Assembly: GCA_015501595.1 (NCBI GenBank)
Contig: JADNRX010000081.1
Span: 62,001 to 126,000, forward strand
DNA: 64,000 nucleotides
Source: Hymenopellis radicata
Lineage: Eukaryota > Basidiomycota > Agaricomycetes > Agaricales > Physalacriaceae
Reading direction: 5' to 3'
The stretch's first letter is position 1; every line of letters begins with the position of its first letter. The position numbers were made by a program, and so were the translations under genes. The notes under the pieces are model-generated. The model did not search any database and had not been told where the DNA came from. It saw nothing but the letters and a program-made list of their open reading frames with translations. This document shows, piece by piece, positions 49,025 through 59,220 of this stretch.

Positions 49025-50233
49025 TTTTTTTTTTTTTTTGGTTGACGCATAGTTTATTAAGACTGTAGCCTAGGGAAGTATCTAGAGTAATACTAGACGT
49101 GTTCGACATAGTCGTCCTCCCAGGCTTGCGTGGTGGCGCGAGGAAACAGGACAAAACCTCGCACAGAAAGTGTTAACCCTGAGGAAATGCTTTTACGCAC
49201 TCCGTGTGGGACTAGGCATCAGCAGTCACAGAAGTCGCGAGTAAGAGTCTTCTACCTACAGCTCACCTACTTAAGAAAACCCTGTACTACATTAAAATAC
49301 TTCTATACTACTATGTGACATGTTAGGATGCAATACCCACTAAAACCCCGGTTTCCCCGGACCAGTCGGGGGTAGGTCACGTTCGTTAACGATTGTTCCC
49401 TGCCATGTGGCCATCATGGCTTCAGGAGATATCCCGCCATGCTTCGTGCTCTTTTTCTTCCTGATTGCTGCCTGGTCTAGTTGCAGCCTGTCGTTCAGTG
49501 CGTACACTAGTCTGTTCCTGATCTCTCTTTTCGTCAGTTTGTGCTCTGCCTCATTTTGGATTACCCGTTCATTTCGTAACCTCCATATAAGGTGCGCTGC
49601 TTCTGTGATGGCTATTCTTAGCAGCCTCGTGTCGCCCGTTATCTCTTCATCGTCGGCGCTCTTCGCTGTTGCGAAACTTACAGCGAGTAGATTTTCGAAG
49701 TTCAGTTCACATAACCTTGAGCCTTTTTTCTGCCATAGCCTTCCTATCATTTCCCAGGTTTCTCTCTGACCCGGCGCTTGGCATTGGAACAGGATATGTT
49801 CCATTGATTCGGTGTCCCCGCACTCCTCGCATTTCCCGCGATGTTCTAATCCTGGCTTGCTCTCCCACCATGATCCTACCTTATATGCATCGTGCATAAG
49901 CATCCACATGAAGTATCGGACAGGCTTGGAGAAATCGGCGTGTCTGAGTCCCTTCCAGAGCAGTTTGTTCGACGGTGTCCGTTCGCCAAGGTCGTTTGCC
50001 GCGAACCTCGCCTTATCCAGGTTCGCGTTCGTCCTCGGCCGATTCATTTGTTTCCTGTGGGTCTTACTTTTGGTTGCCCTTGCTCGCGCGATTTTTATTG
50101 CTTTGTAGGCTGTTGCCTGTGTCAGCGTCTTTTACCCGTTACTGTAAAGGTTGGATTCGTTTCGAGGTATAGTCTGTCGGGGGCGTCCTTTGTTAGCCCC
50201 TCTGTTGCGAGTGCGTCCGCTCTTTCATTCCCT

Positions 50234-50241
50234 TCTATACC
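50234..50241. repeat. 8-bp target-site duplication, left of hAT-like element 1
   Basis: TCTATACC, identical to 51619-51626. Removing one copy and the element restores the RNase H motif GHSGIEGNERADA. Confidence 0.92.
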
Positions 50242-51618
50242 TAGAGACTGCCACGGATCGTGAACCGGATCGATCCGCGATCCGTTTCACGGATATCCGT
50301 GGTCTTAAAGCCATGACCGTGATCCGTCCTACGATCCGGATCGCTACATGATCCGATCCGTTAGGGTGATCCGATCCGCGGATCGAGTCACGGATCTGAC
50401 CCGCGGATACTCGTAAATGACAATGGTATTTTTTTTCGGTACGGCGCGGAACGTCCAAGAGGACGTTCCACATACCGTACACGAAAAGAACGGGTGAGGG
50501 GGGACCAGGAGTGCGAAGCAAGGGAATGGAAAATGGAGGTGGTGGGGTCACTGGGCTGTCGTCATCGTCGTGGTCGTCGTGGTCGCCAGTGTCGTTGTCA
50601 GTGTCGTGTCTGTAAGCAGTGAAAATGTTAGAGAAAAAATGATGTAACGCACCTGTCTGCGCGGCGTCGTCTGCAGATGCGCCGCGCCCATTTTCCCGCC
50701 ACCTCCTCCGGTCTTCGAGCCTGCTAGCGGCAGGATGGAGGCGTCGCCCAGCGTGCCGTGACCCTTTGAGGACCATCGTCGTTGTTTTTTCTTGTCTGCT
50801 GCCGCTTGGGGGGCTTACGCGTCGACGCTGGCCCGTTGCTAAGGCGTCGTGGCCGTAGCAACGGCCTGTATCGTCCCGGAGCATCCAGCGAGCGTTCTGT
50901 CGTTGCTGTCGTAGACTAAAAAAAGAAAAGAAAATGTAGTAAATGGCGTACTGTTGTTGTATCCGCGATAATTCGAATCACAGCGCGATGTGCGACCGTC
51001 TCTGCTCCACAGGCGTCCCGTACCGTCCAGGGACGTTGCAGCCCCATCCCGAGGCCTCACGCATAGCGGATCGTGGTCGTGTCGGTGCCGTCGTGAAGAC
51101 GAGCACCATAGATCACCCCGGAATGTATCCGAGGGCGTAGCGGTCGGCGTGGAGCCAAACCGCACGAAGAAGCGACACAGAACAGAGAGAAGAGGTTGGA
51201 GAAGCCCCAGAAGAAGTTCTGGGGCTGACGAGCATGATCGCGAGATCGTGCTGTGGTGGGAGGAGTGAAAGAGCCAGCATATAAGCTGATCGATCCTTAT
51301 CCGGCGATTGCCGGCAGGTTCGGCCAGCTCGGCGATTGGGAAAATTCGACCGCAACGTCGTTTCTGGGTGACGTTGCGGCCGTTTGAGGTCCAATAAAAT
51401 TGTAAAAATCTTCAAAAATAGGACATGAAGTTGTCTGAGAGTACGGATCGAGCACGGATCGATGGCACGGATATCCGTGCACACCTCAGCCAGACCGTGA
51501 ACCGTGCCGCGATCCGGATCGCACGGATCGGATCGCTGTTTTCTGATCCGATCCGCGGATCGAGTCGGGGATCGGGTGGCGGATATCCGTCGATTTACCC
51601 GATCCGTGGCAGACTCTA
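50242..51618. mobile_element. hAT-like non-autonomous element 1 (1.38 kb) inside LINE RNase H
   Basis: Left end TAGAGACTGCCACGGATCG; right end, reverse-complemented, TAGAGTCTGCCACGGATCG: terminal inverted repeats with the hAT-type TAGNG start, flanked by exact 8-bp duplications TCTATACC. Subterminal zones are full of GATCCG and GGATATCCGT words on both strands, as expected for transposase-binding sites. Interior frames (for example 50225-50884 minus, Asp/His-rich) have no recognisable transposase, so the element is non-autonomous or a cut-down copy. Confidence 0.88.
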
Positions 51619-51626
51619 TCTATACC
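51619..51626. repeat. 8-bp target-site duplication, right of hAT-like element 1
   Basis: TCTATACC, matching 50234-50241. Confidence 0.92.
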
Positions 51627-54600
51627 CGAGTGACCTTTGACCCACTGCAGAGTCGTCTTTCCTGTACGTTCGCGCATACTAGCAGCAAGCGTTTTGAGTG
51701 CTTTCGCGTCTGCTACTCCAACCCAGCCTTTGTCTTCATTTTTTTGTGCGTGTTTTGTTACGGCTTCCAGCGTTGTTCTTGAGTCGCTCTTTATTGCTAG
51801 GTCTTCGCTCTCGTCTGCGACAATTGTGGCACGGTATGCGCCTATGATCTCGCCAAGTTGGTTAGATGGTTTCCCAAGCTCTTTTGGCAGGCGGATTGCT
51901 TCATTCCTGGGGTCATCTTCCCCGAACCATACTCCGGCGCTGGCTCTTGCGTCATCGTCGCCGTTCTTCGTGCACCCGCCATCTGTGTATACGACCTGCT
52001 TCCCGTTCGGCACTAGGCCGTCGTCCGATCTTTCCCAGTCTATCTTCGGTATGGGCAGCTCGTTGCACACCTTCCCTGTCGTGAAGATCCGGAAAGCTTC
52101 CGCTATGGAGCCCTGGTCCGTCAGATTTCGGTTAAACGTCCTTTCTCGTTGTGGGTCTGCTGCCTCTTCTTCTGTCTCCTTCGGTGGTAGCACCTCTCCG
52201 TCCTCCGGCTGTTCGTGGAGCGGGTTCCACTTTGGTGGGAGAGCGCCGAGGAGTGTTTGGGCTCGCTGCATGCACCGGTTCGGGTTTTGGCACCCTCCTT
52301 GTCTCATTATTGTGCAGCGGTTGCATTTGCATCGCTTATTTCCTTTGTGCCCTGCAAGCTTGATGCATTTTGCGAATATTTCCGCATCTCCAACTGTTCT
52401 CACGCCGTGAACTTCTCGCAGGCATACACTCTCTTTCTGATCAAGCTTCAGACGTCTTCTTTTATCCGCCTCAGAGTGTAGCCATATTGGCATTTCTTGC
52501 ATCGTGTCTCTCCTGAAGGCTAGTCCTTCGAGTCTGAGGCCGTACTTTGCCCCGATGCTAACCATCTCTTTCAGGTCTTTCGGGAGCGCCCTTGTTCTGG
52601 CTTTCCAGCTCTGTAGATACATGTTCATTCGTGTGAACTCCTCTGATTCTTGCGGGCAGTCCGGGGCGTGGTGCGCTAGAATCGCATCTGCGAAGTATGT
52701 CCATGTCGCTCGGTCCTCACCCATATTCAGCAGGGACTGAAGCCAGGTTATTGTTATAGCTTCATTTCTGGCTACTATGTCCAGGATGTCTTTCCCTCCA
52801 TCATCGCGTGAGGTCTTCATCTTCGTGAAGTTTACCGGCGCCGCTTTGCCAGCCCATAGGAACGTTCGGATCCTCTTCTCCACCTTCTTCTCGATGTGCT
52901 TAGGCATCCCCTGTACCTTGGTTAGGTATTGGGTTTTGCCGCCAATAACCATCTGTATTATTAGCCGTCTCCCATCTAGCGTTGGGTGTGACCTCTCCCA
53001 TAGATCCAGCCTCCTGTCTATGTCCTCAAGGATTGGCGTCCACGGCGCCGTTTCGTTCGTCTCATTCCCAGTGAACCCTCCGAGTATCCTCGCGGTTTCG
53101 CCTTCTTTGACAATTCGTATTTCTTCTGGGATTTGAAATGCGGCAGGGTCTGTCGGGTCGATCTGCCTTGTTCGCAGTACTGCCATCCGGTACGCTTTGG
53201 TTCCAACGGGTATGACCTCTGTCTTTTTTATGTTAAATTTCGCGCCTGATGCCCCGCACCAGGTTTTCAGTAACGCTTGCAGCCTTTCAAAGCTGTCCTC
53301 CGTGTCTAAGTACACGGTTGTATCGTCTGCGAATAGCATCGCGATGAGCCGATCCAGATCTGGATGGCCCGGTATTTCAAAGCCTTTGAGGGTGGACTTC
53401 CGGAGGGATATGGCAAGCGGTTCTATAGCAAGGTCGAACAGCAGGCATGACAGCGGGTCGCCTTGGCGTACTCCCCGTGTTACTCTGTACGTCGCACTTA
53501 AGTGGCCGTTTACCATTACTGACGTGTGAGCATTTCCGTATAGGGACTTTACTGCTGCGGTGAACTTCCCGTTCACCCCGAATTTATCGAGCGTTTTCCA
53601 CAGATATTCGTGGTCAATTTTGTCGTAGGCCTTCTCCTGGTCTAGCGCAACGATAACACCGTTCGTCTCTGTTGCCTCTGCATAGGTCGTTATTATCTGG
53701 GTCAGTTTGACCTAGTCGTATATATTTCTTCCTGGCACAAACCCAGCCTGGTTTTTGTGGATTAGGTCCGGTGCTACTTTCGCTAGCCTTACTGTCAGGA
53801 TCTTTGTGAATATCTTGTAGTCCGAGTTTAACAGCGTGATCGGCCTGTAGTTTGCTGGGTCGGTTCTGTCGTTCTTCTTATAGATGGGGCACATCCACCC
53901 TTCTGTGAACTTTGACTTCTCCAGCACTCCGTTCTCTAGGATGTCATTATATGTGTCTCGTAGCAGGTCGATCACTGTGAATTTCTTTGCCTCTCCAGCT
54001 CTATGTTTGATGATGCTGTTCTTCAGCATTTTCCAGAACTCGTATGTGAGGCCGTTTATCCCTGCAGCCTTGCACGTCTCCACCAGCTTGATTACATCTT
54101 CGATTTCGTAGTCGAGCACTTCTTCCGCTAGCGCCTCGTTGGGTTCTCTCGGTGCTTCCACGTCGATTACGTCTAGCGCTTCCTGTGTCGCCTGCTCGCG
54201 TTTTTCTCGGTCTGCTGTAGATCTTGGCTGGTCTTCACCCTGGAGCTTCTTGTGGTGTGTGCGCATTAGTGTCGCCATCTGCTTCGAGTCTTTCTCGTAT
54301 ATCGTCTCTCCGTTTTCAGCTGTACGGCTTGTTTTTAGCGCCCGGATGAGGTCTCTCGTCTTCTTCTGCCGTCCGTTCGCCGTCCACGTCTTGGACATTG
54401 ACTCGTTCTCTATCTTGTTGAGTATCTTGATGTTCTTTCTTTTCCTTCCATGACGCCTGCGGTTCAGCTCACGCAGCCACTCAGTTATCAGGCCTGCCTC
54501 AAACATTTTTGTTTGGTCATTAAAGTCCTTATTATTTAGCACATCCCTGCTCAAACAGGGTCTGCGGGTTCTCGTTTTCCGTTCTCCGCTCTTGGTGACT

Positions 54601-55568
54601 TGTCAGGTCATTCATCTTTTCCGCTGTTTTATGGGTTTCTTCTACCGCGTACTTCATGAATTGCTTGTCTTTGACGACTACATCTGGTATGGACCAACGT
54701 CCCGTCCCAGTATCTGGAGCTTCGTCGCAAGTAAGTTGGACGGATACCATCTGGTGATCCGTCTTGACTGCGGGTTCTTCGATGTCCCACTCTCGCGAGT
54801 TCACGAAGAGCTCTTCTGTGACGTATATCTGGTCCAGTCGTGCCATTTTCAGGTTGGTGTGTTGGTATGTATAGTTCTTTTCGTCTGGGAAGGTTCTCCG
54901 CCAGCCGTCGCTGAGCTTCAGTTTCGTTTTTAGCGCGTCAAACGCCATGACTGCGGCTTCGTTGTCCTCTTTGACCGGCAGCCGGTCAATCCCTTCTTCG
55001 ACCAGGTTTGTGTCGCCCCCCAACAGGTCTGGTCTTGGTACATTTGGGTGGGTTTCATAGAAGGTGAGCACCTTCTTCCAGAATTCTGCGTTTACCGCTG
55101 GGCTGCTGTTTGGCGCGTAGACCCCTAGCACGTTCAAGGCTTTACCATGGTGCCACTCGAATTGGACCTGCAGCGCGTGTCCTGGTACTATCTCCCAGCG
55201 TTTAAGGTTGTCTGTGTTCGTGAGCCGTTTATTGAAGGTGATCGCCACACCTCCAGCGTTCGGGCGTCCGGGTATCTCTGAGTGTTCGACATGCATGACA
55301 CTCTCAAAGATATCATCTATCTTCTTCTTTCTCTCACTGTTTAGGTGCGCTTCTCCCACTATCATAACTGCAATGCGTCTATCCCGGAGTTCTTGGTTCA
55401 GGTGAAGCCACTTGTTCTCTGGGTCATTCGGGGACATTGAGCCATTTCCCTTAATGTTCAGTGCTGCTACTCTAAGGTGCGCTTTCGTGTTTTTCCTAGA
55501 CTTCTGGCGTCCTCTCCTCCTTCTCCCTGCCACTTTTAGCGCGGGTGGTGGTCTAGGTGGGGGATGTG

Positions 55569-55576
55569 GTCTTCCC
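55569..55576. repeat. 8-bp target-site duplication, left of hAT-like element 2
   Basis: GTCTTCCC, identical to 56680-56687. Confidence 0.92.
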
Positions 55577-56679
55577 TAGAGACCTCAACGAGTCACCGAG
55601 TCACCGAGTCATCTGGTGACTCGACTCGCTTCGGGCACGTCGGCGTTCGCACTCGTGTGACTCGCGAGTCACGTACTCGCGAGTCTGAGCACGAGTCTGA
55701 GTATTGATTTTCAGACCACGAGTCATCACACGATGACTCACAAATATTTAGATCTATATTTAAACTAAATTTACAAATTTTTTGCAGAGCAAATGGTCCG
55801 CAACGTCTCGAGAACGAGACGTGCGCGATTATCCTGCCCGATCCGGCGATCCGGGCCGAGTCCCGAAGCGACGCGTCAGCGTCTGATCGAGTGTTATTTC
55901 TTTCTTCTGAACCACCACCACGACCACCACGACTACCCAGGGAGTGACGATTGTCGCTCCCGCTGCTCTGACGATTGTCAGGCAGCCTGTGGGGTGTGGA
56001 TTTGGCTCTGGCTCTGTGCCGGGCCTGCTGCTGCTGGCTCTGCGCCAGTAGCAGATCTTGAGGACGACTTCAAGCCGGCGACGACGACACCGGCGCTCGA
56101 CTCTAAGTCGGCGTCCATATAAATGGAGACCGACTTCACGTCGTCTTCATGGAAACGTGGACGCGACGCGTAAGCCCCAGCAAGTGGGCAGTATTCAACG
56201 ATGATGGCGATGACACGACGACCGAGATGGACGGCGATGAGAAGGAGGAGGAGGAGGATGCAACATGACGAGGAGGAGGAGGAGGAGGTGAGGGGTCGGA
56301 TGATGTGAGAGGACGTGTCGACGCCGCAACCACCACCACCACCACCACCATTCCCCATCACCACTTCCCTCACTCCTCTACCATCTTCCCCACTCTCCTA
56401 CCATCACTCCCATCCCATCCTCATGCCCAGCTGACTGTCCCCGTGCCATTGCCCGGGGATGCTCGCTGAGCATGAATACTGGGAGGTGATGGACTCGCGA
56501 GTACTCACGAGTATCCGAGATGACTCGGACTCATGGTGAGTACTCGCGAGTGGACTCGCGATGACTCGTGAGTCATCGCGAGTCGAGTCCGACGCGAGTC
56601 TGAACTGGACTTCTTTTAGCCTGAGTACTCACGTCACGAGTCGCGAGTCTGACTCGCGTCGGACTCGTTGAGGTCTCTA
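55577..56679. mobile_element. hAT-like non-autonomous element 2 (1.1 kb) inside LINE ORF2 leader
   Basis: Both ends read inward TAGAGACCTCAACGAGTC (18 bp identical), the hAT TAGNG start, flanked by exact 8-bp duplications GTCTTCCC. Subterminal zones hold many ACTCGCGAGT-like words (for example 55650-55740 and 56490-56660). Interior sequence is simple-repeat rich (CACCAC and GAGGAGG runs near 55910-56350). No transposase is recognisable. A different family from element 1, though the first bases TAGAGAC are shared. Confidence 0.88.
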
Positions 56680-56687
56680 GTCTTCCC
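56680..56687. repeat. 8-bp target-site duplication, right of hAT-like element 2
   Basis: GTCTTCCC, matching 55569-55576. Confidence 0.92.
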
Positions 56688-57280
56688 GCGTCGCTGTGTG
56701 CGTCGCTTTCTTGGGTTTGGGGCCTTATAGAGGACTCCCGCTGAGGCACTGGTGGCTCTCGTTCGTCCGGGTTGGACACGACATCGTCGTTTGCGCTGTC
56801 GTTCGACTCACGCGGGCCCTGTGTAGGAACCCTGGAATCTCGGGGTTGAGAATTCCGTAGGCCTGAGTGTTCAGAACCTACCAGGCCGCTAGTGCCTGTT
56901 CCCGACGCCACTGGTGCAGTCGGGGCTGCTCTTCGCGAAGCAGCACTGTCTCTGTTCAGTCCTCCCTCTTCATCAATGCGGCGGTCGACAGTGAGGCCGC
57001 TTACACCTCGGAGGGTGGAAGAGTTCGAACCGTTGCCTAGCCGCCCAAGATTGTTAGTTTGTTCATTGTTAGTTTGTGCAGGATGAGGGGGGTGTGAAGT
57101 CGCCCCAACGCAGTGCGCTGGGACTTACCGGGGCTGCCGGCTTGGACCTTCACTTACCAAGATCGCACACCGGCCAAGTTTCCTTTCCGGTTCATGGCGC
57201 TTACCTATCCGTTGGGTGTGCTGTTCCCTACGCTAGTAAATTCATCGCCTGAGGGATCTGTACCTGTCGAGGGAGGAAAA

Positions 57281-57296
57281 GGAGGGGGGGGGGGGG
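57281..57296. repeat. G-rich homopolymer run in the ORF1-ORF2 spacer of the LINE
   Basis: GGAGGGGGGGGGGGGTG-like run, a likely site of length error in assembly. Confidence 0.6.
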
Positions 57297-57483
57297 TGAG
57301 AGTGTTAGTGAGCTTACAGTAGAGAGTTTAAGAGGAAAAGGAGAAGGGGGAAACAGGGGAACCACGTTGTAGGGTTATGGCACAGTACTAGCAGCCAGTA
57401 TACATCTTTTGTATAGCGAGTATCTATTGACAGAGTAGTGTTGTGTTATTACATGGGGAGGCGGAGCACCATCATCCGTTCAT

Positions 57484-58713
57484 CTAGTATCCCCGACCAC
57501 GGCCGCGCGCCCTATCGCCGCGTGCTCTGTCGCCGCGGAAGGCCCCTCTAGACTGACCACCTCTGGGTTTCATTGCAGGTTGGGGTCCGTACTTCGTCAG
57601 GTGGTTCGGCCCATCGTACCCGTCGACACCGAACCAGGTGCATTCCTTCTTGTCGTGCGAGATGTCCTTGCAGGTGATGCAGAAGAACTTCGACTTAAGC
57701 TTGTAGGTGCTCGCATCATTCCTGGGGCCTACAAAGCGTGCGGTCCGGGCTGCGTCTACCCACGACTTTGCAGCCTCATAGCTTGCCCTCGCGCTTGTCG
57801 TCATGTGGACCTCCCATCCAACAATTTCGCGTTCGTGGATGGTCGGAGCTCCAGCGTCCCGAAATCGGACGCGATGCAGCTGTCGACGGTCGCATTACTT
57901 CCCAGGTGGGAGTAGGAGATGGCTACGGCGTTGCGCCACGGCTGGTGCGCCTTGAGGCTGCTCTCGACTATCCACTTGTAGTCCTGCCTGTTCTTTTCGC
58001 TGCTGTAGATGACGGCATTAGAGGACTCGCAGGTGAGGAAGCCGATGAAGGAGGAGCGGAGGCGATATACTTCTGGCCCGCTGAACGCGATGAATGCGAC
58101 CGTCGTCGACATGGCCCAGATGCGCCTCTCCGTCATCTCCGCCATGAGTCTCGGCGGTACACCCGTCGCTACAAGCGAGACTGGTCCTTGACCCGCCGAG
58201 GGGTATTTGGGGTAGGCGAGACTGGGAATGGGGTTCGTCCGGGCTGGTCCCACTCTAACATCCGTGCAGTCAACGCCCGGTAGCGCTTCCGCGAGCGTAC
58301 GTTGGACGTCCTCCCGGACCTCTTTCTCGTTTGTTAGGACGTCGCCACCCCGGAACATCATCAGGAACAGGGAGGAGCTGCTCTCTGCGATCATCTTTGC
58401 GAATGCGATGTCCATCTCCTGGAGGACGACGTCGGTAGGTCTTGCCACGAGTGTCATTGCTTTGCTTTCGAGGTTCATCCGGATCAGCGGGCGAGCCGAC
58501 GTGAGTACCGGCGTACTAAAGTCCTCGTCCATGTCCTCATCTCTGGCGCCGAAGATGTTCTGGCCGTTAGGAGGGGGAGTGGGCGTAGGGGGGTGTGGAG
58601 CAGTAGGCGTGGCTGGAGGAGGTCTGCTTGAGTCCTTCGGCTTGGGCTGCTCGCCGTGGCGGAGGCTGAATTCGGCCTTCTTTCTTTCCAGGTCGCGCTG
58701 TACGTTCGCCGCG
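57484..58713 (-). pseudogene. LINE ORF1 (gag-like, zinc knuckle), 5'-truncated and frame-broken
   Basis: The minus-strand frame is open from the palindrome edge (ANVQRDLERKKAEFSLRHGE) through a Pro-rich stretch to MDEDFSTPVLTSARPLIRMN and the body (for example RMNLESKAMTLVARPTDVVL, PAGQ-like and AVAISYSHLGSNATVDS), ending at a TGA at 57801-57803. A second frame starts in the overlapping ATG at 57804 and reads ASYEAAKSWVDAARTARFVG then KFFCITCKDISHDKKECTWF, a CX2CX4HX4C zinc knuckle, and an RGD/RGRG tail that suits RNA binding. The pair is best read as one ORF1 split by a one-base change. Confidence 0.75.
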
Positions 58714-59028
58714 CCACCCTATGCACTAGGGTACATCTAGTCATACGCTCCTATAAGAGGGCTGCGTGATTCAATTTTCCCTCTGAGTAGAAATCTCTTA
58801 CTATAGAGCATATCTAGATGTCCCCGGCATCGCTGGCAGGCTAGCAGCAGGCTGATGCCATACATGCCGGGTGGCTGGGCTGGGGTAGGGCATTGGCAGA
58901 TAGCTAATAATAGATAGACTCAGCAGGTACATATCCAATAATAGATTTCTTCAATGAAGAGATTAGATATTGATGGGAGATGATCAGTGGACCCTGGGAT
59001 GGGTAGGGAATGCCCTTGGCTACGCAAT

Positions 59029-59220
59029 TGTGGCGCATTTTTGATTAGGTCAGCATTAGGCTGGATGGGGTGGACATTGATGAATGCTGCTGTAGGGGAT
59101 GGCTGTTGGGGTGATGAAAACCTTTTTTATAGTTTTTTGGGCTGGGAATCCAATGGTGTAAACCATTTTGCGATAGCTTCAAAATTGGGGGAGATATTAG
59201 GGGTGCAAAAATGCGCCACA
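59029..59220. repeat. MITE-like 192-bp unit in left arm of the palindrome
   Basis: Begins TGTGGCGCATTTTTG and ends CAAAAATGCGCCACA, exact 15-bp terminal inverted repeats. The mirror copy is at 60800-60991. No target duplication is evident. Confidence 0.6.

Larger units (their letters stand above)
49340..56911 (-). pseudogene. LINE ORF2 (endonuclease, reverse transcriptase, RNase H), broken
   Basis: Blocks in order on the minus strand. The N-terminal leader is MASGTGTSGLVGSEH... (from 56911), interrupted by hAT-like element 2. The endonuclease begins LRVAALNIKGNGSMSP, with VMIVGEAHLNSE, VLGVYAPNSSP and LLGGDTNLVEEGIDRLP (catalytic Asp/Asn), and ends DHQMVSVQL. The RT has NYRPITLLNSDYKIFTKIL, HKNQAGFVPGRNIYD, then the TAG, ALDQEKAYDKIDHEYLW, GVRQGDPLSCLLF and the FADDTT catalytic box. 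RNase H has VVYTDGGCTKNGDD and LQWVKGHSGI; hAT-like element 1 cuts it, and EGNERADALATEG resumes beyond. The C-terminal finger is CEECGDTESMEHILFQC. All catalytic motifs survive, but the frame does not. Confidence 0.88.
49025..58713 (-). mobile_element. Dead LINE (non-LTR retrotransposon, Tad1/I-like layout)
   Basis: Minus-strand LINE. A poly-A tail appears as 15 T at 49025-49039. Reading from the 5' side: ORF1 with a zinc knuckle (57484-58713), then ORF2 with AP-type endonuclease, reverse transcriptase, RNase H and a CCHC finger. The RNase H after the RT points to the Tad1/I group rather than to L1. The 5' end is lost at the palindrome at 58714. Two hAT-like elements sit inside. Inactivating changes include a frame break in ORF1 near 57803, a frame break near 54545, an in-frame TAG at 53712-53714 within the RT, and a frame break near 50130. 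Removing the two insertions leaves about 7.2 kb. Confidence 0.88.

Noticed and set aside
50225..50884. A 219-codon frame in hAT-like element 1 as a possible transposase
   Set aside because: It is dominated by Asp, His, Arg and Pro runs from simple sequence, crosses the element edge, and has no hAT dimerisation or RNase-H-fold motif.
51637..52410. A 257-codon plus-strand frame opposite the LINE
   Set aside because: Mirror of the RT-RNase H reading frame; rich in Ser and Leu, without domain.
55600..56670. Dense short repeats in hAT-like element 2 taken for a CRISPR-like or tandem array
   Set aside because: The repeats are irregularly spaced, palindromic and on both strands near element ends; they fit transposase-binding sites, and this is a eukaryote.
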